From Pseudomonadota bacterium (lineage in GTDB: Bacteria > Pseudomonadota > Alphaproteobacteria > Rhizobiales > Xanthobacteraceae), in assembly GCA_023387735.1 (NCBI GenBank), contig JAEWHP010000019.1, forward strand, positions 1 through 64,000: a stretch of DNA of 64,000 nt, written 5' to 3'. The stretch's first letter is position 1, and every line of letters starts with the position of its first letter. Below, piece after piece: positions 7,985 to 16,629 of the stretch. Under the pieces are notes generated by a model that was not told the origin of the DNA, did not search any database, and was given only the letters and a program-made list of their open reading frames with translations. The position numbers and the translations under genes are program-made.

Positions 7985-8112
7985 CTGGACGGATTCAAGA
8001 GGCGAGTTGCTCCAATCGCGTTGACCCCAAATTTTTCGATCGGTACCAAACGACGCGGGACCATTCGTCGCATCCTCGCATGCGGTGAATCGAAAATCAT
8101 CAGGGGCATTGA

Positions 8113-10524
8113 ATGAATCAAGCAAAAGCACCGAGGTCGCTTCGCTTCGAAGCGGCGATCAACTCGGTCGGCAAGACCATCGAAAACAATTCCGGCAAGA
8201 AGGTTTCCGCGGTGGCGGGCCTCATTGCAGTCGCGTCGTTCTCTGGCGCGGAAGCGCAGCAATCCAGCCTCCCGCCGGTGACGGTCGATGCCCCCGTCAG
8301 TCGCCCGCGTCCTGCTGCGTCAAAGCCTTCGCCGGATCAGGTCCGCGCCCGCAGTGCGCTGCGCCGTGCCTCCCGCCGTACGCAGCCGGCGCAAGCCGCG
8401 CCGGTGCCGTTTCCGAATGCGGGCGGCCTGGCCGCCGACCGCAATCCCTATGCGGACCCGATGGCACCCTACAAGGCGGATCGCGTGCAGGCGTCCGGCA
8501 AGTTTCCGGAGCCGTTGCTGAACACGCCGAAGACGATCACGGTGCTCACAAGGGAAGTGCTCCAGGACAAGAACATCACCTCGCTGCGCGAGGTCGGCCG
8601 CTCCACCGCCGGCGTGACGCTGGGTTCGGGCGAGGGCGGCAACGCGTTCGGCGACCGCTTCTTCATCCGCGGTTTCGATGCGCGCAACGACGTCTTCATC
8701 GATGGCATCCGCGACCCCGCCGTCAGCATCCGCGAGAATTTCTTCACCGAGCAGATCGAGATCCTGCGTGGTCCGGCGTCATCCTATGCCGGTCGCGGCA
8801 CCGCCGGCGGTGCCATCAACATCGTCACCAAGCAGGCGAGAGATGCCAACTTCTACAATGCCGAGACCTCGTTCGGCACCGACCACACCAAGCGCGTCAC
8901 CTTCGACGTCAACCAGGTGATCAGCCCGACCTTCTCGATCCGCACCGGCGGTCTGTTCCAGGATGCCAATGTCGCCGGCCGCAACTACGTGACCGACGAT
9001 CGCTGGGGCGGATTCGTCTCGACCAAGTGGACGCCGACCAACGACATCAAGATCACGACGAACTACGTCCACACCGACCTCAGCGGCCTGCCGGACTTCG
9101 GCGTGCCGTGGTACAGGCAAGGCAACACGCCCGTCACCGAGGCCGGCATTCCGCGCCAGAACTGGTACGGCTTCGCCAATCGCGACTTCCAGACCGCGCG
9201 GCAGGATTTTGGCACGCTGATCGGCGAGTACAAGGTCACCGACAGCATCACGCTGACCAGCCGCACCCGCGCCGAGCACTCGCTGCTGGCCTATATCGGC
9301 ACGCTGCCGAATTCGCCCAACACGGTAAGTTCAAACCCGGCGGCGTGGACGTTCACCGCGAGCCCGCAGAGCCGCAACCAGTGGGTGGATATCCTCGCGA
9401 ACCAGGAAGAAGCCACGTTCAAGTTCGACACGGGGTCGGTCAAGCACAACGCCGCAGTCGGGCTCGAGGTCTCCAACGAGCGTGTCGGGATCGACCGCTA
9501 TACGGGGCTGGCCTCGGAAGCGTTTGGCGCTGGGTTCAACGGTAACGGCGCCTTGGCGGGCCAGTCGATCTATTACCCGACCTACACATTGCTGCCGTTC
9601 AACAACGTCCCGTCGCTGATCGGAAACCCGACCCGCTACAATGTCGACAGCAAGGCCCTCTATGTCATGGACACCGCCAACTGGCGGGACACCATCATCC
9701 TGAACGGTGGCGTGCGTTACGACGGTTACGATTTGCGATCGTCGAACAATACGGCGTCGGCCTCGGTCAATTCCGATTTCGTCAACTACAACGTCGGCGC
9801 CGTCTTCAAGCCGATGCCGATCGGAAGCCTCTATGCAGCCTATGCGACCTCGACCAATCCGTTCGGCTCGGAGCTCGACGGTACCGCCACGGACTATGGT
9901 GGCGTTCCGCCAAGCGCCGCCGTCATCCTCGGCCCCGAACGCAACAAGGCCGCCGAAGTCGGAACCAAGTGGGAACTGTTCGATCGCCACCTGCTGGTGA
10001 CGGGCGCGCTCTTCCACACCGAGAAGGACAATGCGCGTGAGACCGTCGCCGGCGTTCTCACCTCGGGAGCGGCCTACCAGGTCGAGGGTATCGACCTCGA
10101 GGTGAGCGGCAAGATCACCGATCGCTGGAGCGTTTTCGGCGGCCTCGTGCTGATGCGCTCGAAGGTCACGCAGAGCGGGATCGCTTCGAACATCGGGCTG
10201 CAGATGGCCAACATTGCCCATGAATCCTTCAGCATGTTGAGCAAGTACAGGTTCGACAATGGCTGGGAGCTTGGCGGGCAGGCGGTCTACCGCTCGAAGA
10301 TCTATGGCGGCACCTTCGGCGCCAACACCGGCACCGAACTGCCCAGCTACTGGCGCTTCGATGCGTTCGTCGAAAAGAAGATCGACAAGAACTGGACCAT
10401 GAAGCTCTACGCGCAGAACCTGACCAACAAGCTCTATTACGACACGCTCTATCGCAGCGCGACGCCGTTCGTCGCGGTAGCGCCGGGGCGGGCGTTTTAC
10501 CTGGTCACGTCGGCGAAGTTCTGA
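8113..10524 (+). CDS. TonB-dependent siderophore receptor (Fiu-like, catecholate type)
   Basis: An 803-aa outer-membrane receptor that would import ferric siderophore by TonB energy. It has an extended N-terminus with a hydrophobic export segment (VSAVAGLIAVASFSGAEAQ), a TonB-box-like LPPVTVDAP, and a plug domain (NTPKTITVLTREVLQDKNITSLREV...DRFFIRGFDARNDVFIDGIRD...EILRGPASSYAGRGTAGGAINIVTK). A long beta-barrel follows, ending in FYLVTSAKF with a terminal Phe. It heads an operon with piuC, exbB, exbD and tonB, the following gene starting 2 bases after its stop. That gene order is the usual Fiu/PiuA-PiuC arrangement. Expression is probably iron-repressed through the upstream ICE-like palindromes. 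The ligand is inferred from relatives only. Confidence 0.93.
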   Translation: MNQAKAPRSLRFEAAINSVGKTIENNSGKKVSAVAGLIAVASFSGAEAQQSSLPPVTVDAPVSRPRPAASKPSPDQVRARSALRRASRRTQPAQAAPVPFPNAGGLAADRNPYADPMAPYKADRVQASGKFPEPLLNTPKTITVLTREVLQDKNITSLREVGRSTAGVTLGSGEGGNAFGDRFFIRGFDARNDVFIDGIRDPAVSIRENFFTEQIEILRGPASSYAGRGTAGGAINIVTKQARDANFYNAETSFGTDHTKRVTFDVNQVISPTFSIRTGGLFQDANVAGRNYVTDDRWGGFVSTKWTPTNDIKITTNYVHTDLSGLPDFGVPWYRQGNTPVTEAGIPRQNWYGFANRDFQTARQDFGTLIGEYKVTDSITLTSRTRAEHSLLAYIGTLPNSPNTVSSNPAAWTFTASPQSRNQWVDILANQEEATFKFDTGSVKHNAAVGLEVSNERVGIDRYTGLASEAFGAGFNGNGALAGQSIYYPTYTLLPFNNVPSLIGNPTRYNVDSKALYVMDTANWRDTIILNGGVRYDGYDLRSSNNTASASVNSDFVNYNVGAVFKPMPIGSLYAAYATSTNPFGSELDGTATDYGGVPPSAAVILGPERNKAAEVGTKWELFDRHLLVTGALFHTEKDNARETVAGVLTSGAAYQVEGIDLEVSGKITDRWSVFGGLVLMRSKVTQSGIASNIGLQMANIAHESFSMLSKYRFDNGWELGGQAVYRSKIYGGTFGANTGTELPSYWRFDAFVEKKIDKNWTMKLYAQNLTNKLYYDTLYRSATPFVAVAPGRAFYLVTSAKF

Positions 10525-10526
10525 TC

Positions 10527-11216
10527 GTGCTGATCTGTGTCCCCGGGGTATTGAGCAAGGATGATGTGGCGGATTTCCGCCGCATCATGGAAGCCACCGC
10601 CTGGGAAGACGGCCGCTCTACCGCGGGCGCGCAATCGGCCATGGTCAAGCGCAACGAGCAACTGCCGCCGGACAGCGAGGTCGCGCGCGCGCTCGGCCAC
10701 CGCGTGGTTTCGGCGCTGACGGCGAACCCGCGGTTCATCTCGGCGGCGATCCCGCAGCAGATATTTCCGCCGCTTTTTAATCGCTACGCGGCCTCCGGCG
10801 GGCACCATTTCGGCCTCCATGTCGACAACGCGGTGAGGGGAGATCGCCTCACGGGGTTGCGGATCCGGACGGACCTCTCGGTAACCCTGTTTCTGTCCGA
10901 ACCGGAGGAGTATGATGGCGGCGAGCTGGTGGTCGAGGACCTTTATGGTTCCCACGAGATCAAGCTCGCGGCCGGCGACCTCGTTCTTTATCCTGCTTCT
11001 AGTTTGCATCTGGTCACGCCGGTCACGCGAGGTATGCGCGTGGCGTCTTTTTTCTGGCTGCAGAGCATGGTACGGGATGCACACGCCCGCAGCCTCATTT
11101 TCGATCTCGATACCTCGATCCAGGCTCTGGTGGAGCGGCTTGGCCGAGACGACCCCGAAACGGTCAAATTGACCGGTATCTATCACAACCTGATCCGCTA
11201 CTGGGCCGAAGTATGA
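10527..11216 (+). CDS. piuC: PKHD-type Fe(II)/2-oxoglutarate hydroxylase (PiuC family)
   Basis: A 229-aa cytoplasmic dioxygenase. It starts at GTG 10527, two bases after the receptor stop, indicating translational coupling. The facial triad is visible as H98 and D100 (FGLHVDN) and H161 (SSLHLVTPV), with the 2-oxoglutarate-binding Arg at R171. Length and motifs match PiuC/YbiX proteins, which occur with TonB-dependent siderophore receptors. Their substrate is not firmly known; roles in iron release or siderophore processing have been suggested. The 3' end overlaps exbB by four bases (ATGA). Confidence 0.92.
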   Translation: MLICVPGVLSKDDVADFRRIMEATAWEDGRSTAGAQSAMVKRNEQLPPDSEVARALGHRVVSALTANPRFISAAIPQQIFPPLFNRYAASGGHHFGLHVDNAVRGDRLTGLRIRTDLSVTLFLSEPEEYDGGELVVEDLYGSHEIKLAAGDLVLYPASSLHLVTPVTRGMRVASFFWLQSMVRDAHARSLIFDLDTSIQALVERLGRDDPETVKLTGIYHNLIRYWAEV

Positions 11217-12235
11217 AAATGTCAATTTCCCGCGCGACACTTGCGATGATCCCGGCGCTGGCAGTGCTGACGCTGGCGGTGCCGGCACCGGCCCAGCAGG
11301 GCATGAGCCCCGCAGCGCCGGCCGCGCCCGTCGTTCAGCAAGCGCCGGTGGTTTCGCAAGCGCCCGCTGCGCCGGCCCAGCCAGTCCAAGCGGCGCAGCC
11401 AACCCAAGCGGCGCAGCCAACACAAGCGGCGCAGCCAGTTCAGGCGGCGCAGCCGGCCCAAACCGCAACGCCTGCGGAGGCCACTGCTACGCCAGGCGAG
11501 CGCGACAAACTGCTCAAGGCCGCCGCCGCCCAGCTCCATGATCTGTCGCCCTGGTCGATGTTCATGTCGGCCGACGTAGTGGTCAAGGCTGTCATGATCG
11601 GGCTCGCCTTTGCCTCGCTGGTGACCTGGACCATTTTCCTCGCCAAGTTGATCGAGCTCACCGCGATTCAGCGCAGGGTGCGGAGGGCGCTGGCCAAGAT
11701 TGCCGATGCACGATCGCTGGCGGAGGCGCAATTCGCGCTGGGCGCCAAGGGCAGCGTGCTGGCATCCTTTCTCGCGGCCGCGATGCGCGAGGCGCGACTG
11801 TCGGCCGGCATTTCGAGCGATGCCGGCATCAAGGAGCGCGCCGCCTCGAGCTTTGCGGAAATCGTGCGCGCCGAGGCGCGGCGTGTTCGCTTCGGTATGG
11901 GACTGCTGGCAACGATCGGTGCAACATCGCCCTTCGTCGGCCTGTTCGGCACGGTGTGGGGCATCATGAACAGCTTCATCGGGATTTCGAAGGCGCAGAC
12001 CACGAACCTCGCGGTTGTCGCCCCCGGCATCGCCGAGGCGCTGCTCGCCACCGCCATCGGTCTGGTCGCAGCCATTCCCGCCGTCATCATCTACAACCAC
12101 TTCACGCGAGTCACCAAGGGCTACATGGAACTGGTGAGCCGCGCCTCGGGCGCCGCGGGACGGCTGCTGTCACGCGATCTCGATCGCACCCATGTCAGCG
12201 GCGGCCAGCATTCCCGCGCAACAGCGGCGGAGTAG
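11213..12235 (+). CDS. exbB: ExbB, TonB-system proton-channel subunit, with exported Pro/Gln/Ala-rich N-terminus
   Basis: A 340-aa inner-membrane protein of the ExbB/TolQ/MotA family. With ExbD it uses the proton gradient to energise TonB. An N-terminal signal-like segment (LAMIPALAVLTLAVPAPA) precedes a low-complexity region with five near-identical QAAQP-type units (about residues 60-90). The channel domain follows, with membrane helices around VVKAVMIGLAFASLVTWTIFLAKLI, LLATIGATSPFVGLFGTVWGIMNSFIGI and VAPGIAEALLATAIGLVAAIPAVIIYNHF. The start overlaps the piuC stop (ATGA). Long N-terminal extensions are common in alphaproteobacterial ExbB. The extension probably lies in the periplasm (inference). 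Confidence 0.95.
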   Translation: MKMSISRATLAMIPALAVLTLAVPAPAQQGMSPAAPAAPVVQQAPVVSQAPAAPAQPVQAAQPTQAAQPTQAAQPVQAAQPAQTATPAEATATPGERDKLLKAAAAQLHDLSPWSMFMSADVVVKAVMIGLAFASLVTWTIFLAKLIELTAIQRRVRRALAKIADARSLAEAQFALGAKGSVLASFLAAAMREARLSAGISSDAGIKERAASSFAEIVRAEARRVRFGMGLLATIGATSPFVGLFGTVWGIMNSFIGISKAQTTNLAVVAPGIAEALLATAIGLVAAIPAVIIYNHFTRVTKGYMELVSRASGAAGRLLSRDLDRTHVSGGQHSRATAAE

Positions 12236-12238
12236 ACG

Positions 12239-12697
12239 ATGGGCGCATCGATCAGCGAAGCAGATGCCGACGACGATAGCGATTTTGCCGAATCGCACGA
12301 GATCAACGTCACGCCGTTCATCGACGTCATTCTGGTGCTGCTGATCATCTTCATGGTCGCCGCGCCGTTGTCGACCGTGGATCTGCCGATCGATCTGCCG
12401 ACCTCGACGGCAGCCCCGCAGAAGAAGCCGGACAAGCCGACCTATGTCAGCATCAAGCCGGATCTCGCCGTTGCGATCGGGGAGAACATGGTCAAGCGGG
12501 TCGATCTGGTGCGCTCGCTCGATGCGATGCCGGATGCCAGCAAGGAGCGGCACATCTTCCTGCGCGCCGATCGCGCCGTGCCGTACGGGGAATTGATGGA
12601 CGTTCTCGAGATCCTGCGCGCCGGCGGCTATGCGAAGATCAAGCTGGTCGCGCTCGAAGGTGCTCCGGATCCGGCGGCGGCGCCGGCCAAGCCGTGA
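12239..12697 (+). CDS. exbD: ExbD, TonB-system stator subunit
   Basis: A 152-aa protein starting three bases after the exbB stop. A short cytoplasmic N-terminus (HEINVTPFIDVILVLLIIFMVAAPLSTVDLPIDLP) carries the single membrane helix with the conserved proton-carrying Asp (FIDVILVLL). A periplasmic domain follows (YVSIKPDLAVAIGENMVKRVDLVRSLDAMP...IFLRADRAVPYGELMDVLEILRAGGYAKIKLVA). Length and motifs are standard for the ExbD/TolR family. Its last bases overlap the tonB start. Confidence 0.96.
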   Translation: MGASISEADADDDSDFAESHEINVTPFIDVILVLLIIFMVAAPLSTVDLPIDLPTSTAAPQKKPDKPTYVSIKPDLAVAIGENMVKRVDLVRSLDAMPDASKERHIFLRADRAVPYGELMDVLEILRAGGYAKIKLVALEGAPDPAAAPAKP

Positions 12698-13485
12698 GCG
12701 AGCTCGACGACCAGAAACCATCCCGGCAGCTGTGGATCTTTGCTGCGGTGATCGCGCTCGCGCTGCACATCGGCGGCGCGGCGCTGGCGATCGCGCATCT
12801 GCAGGCCGAAGAGGCCGACGATGCGCTCGGCGCATCCGCGATCGAAATCGGCCTCGAACTCGCCTCGGTGCGGCGCGAGGTGACCGACCTGCCGCCCGGC
12901 CCCGACACCGATGCCTCCACGGCGTCGCCCCAGCTTGCCGAGCAGAAGGCCGAGGTCAAGGAAACCGAGCTGCCGCAGGACAAGCCGACCGAGACCGAAG
13001 AAGCCGACCGGGTGGTGACGGAAAACGAGTCGAAGAAGCCCGAGGAAGACGATCCGAAGATTGCGGCCGTGCAGACGCAGGCCTCGACGGAATCCGTTGC
13101 CTCCGAAGCCACTGCGACGCCGAGTTCGGAGGCCATTCCGGAAGGCGAGCGATCCGTGGCGCCCGCGATCGGCACCGGGGAAACCGCGCGACGTGTGCGC
13201 GCGACCTGGCAGAAGGAACTGGTCGCTCATCTCGACAAGCACAAGCGCTACCCGGCAGATCGCTCGCAAAAGACCGCCAAGATCGAGGTTCGATTTACCC
13301 TCGACCGGATGGGCCGCGTGCTCGAGACCACCATCGAGAAGAGTTCGGGCGATACCGCGTTTGACGAAGCGGCGCTGGCGATGGTGCGCCGCTCCGACCC
13401 GGTGCCGGCCCCGCCGCCATTGATCGCAGACGACGGGCTGAGCTTCACCCTGCCGGTGATCTTCCGCATCAAGGGCAAGAGCTGA
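12694..13485 (+). CDS. tonB: TonB, energy transducer
   Basis: A 263-aa protein starting at GTG 12694 inside the exbD stop (GTGA overlap). A short cytoplasmic tail and one membrane anchor (LWIFAAVIALALHIGGAALAIAHL, with the His typical of TonB anchors) lead into a periplasmic linker rich in Glu, Pro, Thr and Lys (residues ~40-165). The TonB C-terminal domain is LVAHLDKHKRYPADRSQ...VRFTLDRMGRVLETTIEKSSG...FDEAALAMVRRSDPVPAPPP. It transfers energy from ExbB/ExbD to the receptor encoded at the head of the operon. The operon is followed by a dispersed palindromic repeat. Confidence 0.94.
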   Translation: MSELDDQKPSRQLWIFAAVIALALHIGGAALAIAHLQAEEADDALGASAIEIGLELASVRREVTDLPPGPDTDASTASPQLAEQKAEVKETELPQDKPTETEEADRVVTENESKKPEEDDPKIAAVQTQASTESVASEATATPSSEAIPEGERSVAPAIGTGETARRVRATWQKELVAHLDKHKRYPADRSQKTAKIEVRFTLDRMGRVLETTIEKSSGDTAFDEAALAMVRRSDPVPAPPPLIADDGLSFTLPVIFRIKGKS

Positions 13486-13492
13486 GAAGGCG

Positions 13493-13593
13493 CTCTAGCG
13501 TTTTCAAGCGAATGGATACCGGTTCGCGTGAAGAAAACGCGTCAAAACAAAAATCCAGAGCTTCGGTTCTGATTCAGTCAGAACCGATTCTAG
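13493..13593. repeat. Dispersed ~100-bp palindromic repeat, copy 2
   Basis: Same family as 3370-3474, sharing the core ACCGGTTCGCGTGAAGAAAA. Its internal hairpin is CGGTTCTGATT with a slightly degraded partner arm, and the element ends in TTCTAG. It lies seven bases after the tonB stop and may serve as the operon terminator (inference). Short ORFs read through this element are not genes. Confidence 0.82.
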
Positions 13594-13797
13594 ATATCGC
13601 CGCATTCGATCCAACAAAGTTGTCGCGATGCCGCGATGTGGATTTGATCTGGATGCGCACTTTTTGTGCAATCTGCTCAATCCGACAATTTGCGAGAGTT
13701 CGAAACCCGGCTTCCGTTCCGGAAACGATCGTGAAATACTCGATCATGTTGTTGGTGCGCCTGTCGTGGGTGCGGCAAATCGTTGCGTAACCAAGCG

Positions 13798-14697
13798 ATG
13801 TCTGGTCCGACACACACACGGGAACGAAATCCCGCCCAGTCGATGCTCCGGCTTCTATCGGAGGGACCGCCGCTGGCCCCCATCGACATGAAGTGCGGCA
13901 CTCAACTCAGTCGTCGTTTTATTCGCGGCACGCGCTATGGCTATGCCCCAGGCATGCCCGGACACCTTGTCGGCACCTACTATGGTGAGGCTCGGCACTG
14001 TGCGTGGACGGTGGAGCGACGGCGGCTCTCTGCGCCGCTGCGGCCGAATTCGATCACAGTGATTCCCGATCGGCATGATGGAGATTGGGAAGTCGAGGGG
14101 CCGCTACACGTGTCCCATGTCTATCTCACCAACGAACGGCTGGAGCATTGCCGGACGCTTGTCGGCGGACGAGGCAATGTAGAGCTGATGAAGCGCGTCG
14201 GCAGCGAAGACGCAGTGACCTCGCAAATCCTCGCGATCCTGAGCGACCCCGACGTCATCGTCGATCCCGCGGCAAAGTTGTTGGTCGATCGCGCGGTCGA
14301 CCTGCTCTGCATCCAGCTATTGCGTTCGCACAGCGCAGTGCAGCTGCCGCAGCGCGCTGCCCATGTCCGTGGTGGGCTCGCGCGATGGCAACTGAGGCGC
14401 GTGACCGATTACATGCTGGCTCATCTCGACGAGCCGATCGGTCTCGACAAGCTGGCGGCGCAAGTCAGTCTCAGCCGCTACCATTTCTGCACGGCTTTCC
14501 GTCTCTCGACCGGATTGACGCCGCATGTTTGGCTAACCCGGCAACGCATGGTGCTTGCCCAGCGGCTGCTGAGCGATCCAAATCTGTCGATCAGTGAAAT
14601 CGCGCTGGCAGTAGGATTTGCGACGCCGTCGGCTTTCGCGGCGACCTTTCACAGAATTGTCGGCACGACGCCGCGAAGCTTCCGCCGCTCCTTGTAA
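13798..14697 (+). CDS. AraC-family transcriptional regulator
   Basis: A 299-aa regulator, taken from ATG 13798. Starts at 13783 (TTG), 13843 or 13888 are possible because no strong ribosome site decides. The N-terminal ~190 residues form an unassigned sensor domain. The C-terminal AraC domain has two HTH units (LDEPIGLDKLAAQVSLSRYHFCTAFRLSTGLTPHVWLTRQRM and LSISEIALAVGFATPSAFAATFHRIVGTTPRSFR). The next gene, an SDR, starts 170 bases downstream in the same direction. That gap holds a 20-bp-spaced direct repeat suited to an AraC protein. Control of the SDR operon is inferred. Confidence 0.88.
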   Translation: MSGPTHTRERNPAQSMLRLLSEGPPLAPIDMKCGTQLSRRFIRGTRYGYAPGMPGHLVGTYYGEARHCAWTVERRRLSAPLRPNSITVIPDRHDGDWEVEGPLHVSHVYLTNERLEHCRTLVGGRGNVELMKRVGSEDAVTSQILAILSDPDVIVDPAAKLLVDRAVDLLCIQLLRSHSAVQLPQRAAHVRGGLARWQLRRVTDYMLAHLDEPIGLDKLAAQVSLSRYHFCTAFRLSTGLTPHVWLTRQRMVLAQRLLSDPNLSISEIALAVGFATPSAFAATFHRIVGTTPRSFRRSL

Positions 14698-14770
14698 TCG
14701 CGCACCCGCCGGATGAAGGCGCCAGGGCTCGTCCGTGGCGGACGTGTGCGCTGTTGCGCCGCGAAAACAG

Positions 14771-14804
14771 TCGCAATATCGCGATAGCTTTCGCAATCAC
14801 GCGA
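14771..14804. promoter_or_regulatory. Direct repeat, candidate AraC-type activator site
   Basis: TCGCAATATCGCGA (14771-14784) and TCGCAATCACGCGA (14791-14804) match at 12 of 14 positions and repeat at exactly 20 bases, two helical turns, in the same orientation. The pair ends 63 bases before the SDR start and follows an AraC gene. This is the usual geometry for AraC-type tandem half-sites. Confidence 0.5.
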
Positions 14805-14867
14805 CGGTTCCGCATCGGAACAAGAGCTATGACCTGTCTCACGGACACTGCACGCAGAGAGACAATC

Positions 14868-15674
14868 ATGAGTAAATGCATTTTGGTCACAGGCGCCGGC
14901 TCGGGATTCGGCAAGGCCGCGTCGATCGGCATGGCGAGAAACGGACATAGCGTCATCGCCACCACCCAGGTATCTTCGCAGGTCACGCCGTTGCGTGAGG
15001 AAGCGAAAGCGCTGGGCATCGACAAAAATCTCAGAGTCGAACGCCTCGACCTCACGGACCCCTATGACATTGCGCAGGCGCTCACCTTCGAAATCGACGT
15101 GCTTTGGAACAATGCCGGCATGGGCGAGGCGGGACCGGTTTGGGAAATCCCGGTCGATCTTGTCCGCAGGAATTTCGAAATCAACGTTTTCTTGCCGCTG
15201 CAATTGACGCAAGGCGTCGTGCGCCACTGGATAGAGCAGCACAAGAAGGGCAAAGTGGTCTTCACTTCGTCCATGGGCGGGCTGTTCACCCCGGCGAATT
15301 GGGGCACGTATGTCTCGACCAAGCATGCGCTCGAGTCGATTGCGGAAGCGTTGCAGCAGGAGCTTTCGCCCCACGGCATCAAGGTGCAGACCATCAACCC
15401 CGGCGCCTACTACACCGGCTACAACGAGACCATGGCGGATAATCCGTTCCGCTGGCTCGACGACAAGAAGCATTTTACCAAGCGCGCCGACCTGCGCAGG
15501 GGCTTCGACGAGTTCTTCGCCACGCCCGAAGGCAAAATGGACCCGCAGGAGATGATCGACCGCATGGTCGAGATCGTCCCGGCTGATAATGGAAAATTCC
15601 GTAACGTAGTGCCAAAGGTGATTGAGGATATGCTGAAGGCACATCAGCTCGCGGCCTGGGACAACAAGATCTGA
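14868..15674 (+). CDS. Short-chain dehydrogenase/reductase
   Basis: A 268-aa NAD(P)-dependent oxidoreductase with a classical SDR fold. The nucleotide-binding motif is TGAGSGFG (residues 8-15), the structural motif is NNAG (81-84), and the catalytic residues are S134/S135, Y148 and K152 (YVSTK). The ATG at 14868 is preferred to an upstream TTG because the product then starts at the Rossmann strand (MSKCILVTGAG). The C-terminal part is longer than minimal SDRs (NPFRWLDDKKHFTKRADLRRG...). It heads a short operon with an HbpS-like protein 18 bases downstream and an NTF2-like exported protein. Substrate unknown. Confidence 0.88.
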   Translation: MSKCILVTGAGSGFGKAASIGMARNGHSVIATTQVSSQVTPLREEAKALGIDKNLRVERLDLTDPYDIAQALTFEIDVLWNNAGMGEAGPVWEIPVDLVRRNFEINVFLPLQLTQGVVRHWIEQHKKGKVVFTSSMGGLFTPANWGTYVSTKHALESIAEALQQELSPHGIKVQTINPGAYYTGYNETMADNPFRWLDDKKHFTKRADLRRGFDEFFATPEGKMDPQEMIDRMVEIVPADNGKFRNVVPKVIEDMLKAHQLAAWDNKI

Positions 15675-15692
15675 TCGCCGGGAGCGGAGACC

Positions 15693-16106
15693 ATGAAGCT
15701 AACCGAGGAGATTGCACAGGCGGCGATCACGGCGGCGCGAATGGCCGCGTCCGTGATCGGCGTGCCGATGAACATCGCCGTGCTCGATGACGGCGCTCAT
15801 CTCAAAGCCTTCTCGCGCATGGACGGCGCGCTGCTTGGCTCGATCGATATCGCGCTTGGCAAGGCGAAGACATCGGCGCTGTTCGGGATGACGAGCGAAG
15901 CGGTCGGCGAATTCTGCAAGCCTGGAGGCCCTTCGCCTGGCCTCGAGCTGACCAACGGAACGCTTGTCGTGTTTGCAGGCGGCGTGCCCATCTGGGATCG
16001 CAACCGCACGTTGATCGGTGCTGTCGGCATTTCGGGCGGTGCGGTAGAGCAGGACCGTCAAGTCGCGCAGGCGGCCGCCGACGCAGTACATTCGGCAACC
16101 GCATAA
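15693..16106 (+). CDS. GlcG/HbpS-family heme-binding-like protein
   Basis: A 137-aa protein of the GlcG/HbpS family (PF03928): LTEEIAQAAITAARMAASVIGVPMNIAVLDDGAHLKAFSRMDGALLGSIDIALGKAKTS and the C-terminal TLIGAVGISGGAVEQDRQVAQAA are typical. HbpS homologues bind heme or cobalamin-like ligands; many others, such as GlcG and PduO-C-like proteins, have unclear roles. It has no signal peptide, unlike some family members. It lies between an SDR and an exported NTF2-like protein in what looks like one operon, so an accessory role in a small catabolic or detoxification pathway is possible. Confidence 0.85.
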   Translation: MKLTEEIAQAAITAARMAASVIGVPMNIAVLDDGAHLKAFSRMDGALLGSIDIALGKAKTSALFGMTSEAVGEFCKPGGPSPGLELTNGTLVVFAGGVPIWDRNRTLIGAVGISGGAVEQDRQVAQAAADAVHSATA

Positions 16107-16121
16107 CGAGAAGTTCGAATC

Positions 16122-16619
16122 ATGAGGACATTCATGCTGTCAATCGCCCAGACGCTCGTTTTCGCCATCGCGACCGCAGGCATCGCAACGGCGCCGGCTT
16201 CGGCCCAACGTACCACGGAAGAAGAGCGCAACCGGGCGCAAGTGCAACGCGGCTTCGACGCATGGCGCGACGGAACCGGGAGCCCGTACGACATCCTTGC
16301 CGACGACGCCAACTGGACCATCATGGGCAATTCGCTCGCCGCGAAGAGTTATCCGAGCCGGGAAGCCTTTCTTGCTGAAGTGATCCGGCCCTTCAACGCT
16401 CGCATGCGCGACCGCCTGATCCCCAACGTGCATCGGCTTTACACCGACGGCGACACCGTGATCGCGCTGTTCGACGCGAAGGGAACGGCGCGCGACGGCA
16501 AGCCCTATGCGAACAGCTATGCCTGGTTCCTTCAAATGAAGGACGGCAAGATTGTCCGGGCGCAGGCGTTCTTCGACAGCATCGTCTTCGTCGATTTCTG
16601 GCGACGCATCACGCCGTAG
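16122..16619 (+). CDS. Exported NTF2/SnoaL-like protein
   Basis: A 165-aa protein with a clear signal peptide (MRTFMLSIAQTLVFAIATAGIATAPASA-Q). A SnoaL/NTF2-like alpha+beta cone domain follows (QRGFDAWRDGTGSPYDILADDANWTIMGNSLAAKSYPSREAFLAEVIRPF...IPNVHRLYTDGDTVIALFDAKGTARDGKPYANSYAWFLQMKDGKIVRAQAFFD). Such folds serve as small hydrolases, isomerases or binding proteins; the active residues cannot be assigned here. It is the last gene of the SDR/HbpS-like operon, 15 bases after the previous stop, and converges on the aldehyde dehydrogenase gene. Confidence 0.82.
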   Translation: MRTFMLSIAQTLVFAIATAGIATAPASAQRTTEEERNRAQVQRGFDAWRDGTGSPYDILADDANWTIMGNSLAAKSYPSREAFLAEVIRPFNARMRDRLIPNVHRLYTDGDTVIALFDAKGTARDGKPYANSYAWFLQMKDGKIVRAQAFFDSIVFVDFWRRITP

Positions 16620-16629
16620 CAGCGTACGC

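Noticed and set aside
13512..13790. Short ORF starting MDTGSREENASK
   Set aside because: The same peptide appears from the repeat copy at 3370-3474; it is a chance reading through the palindromic element.
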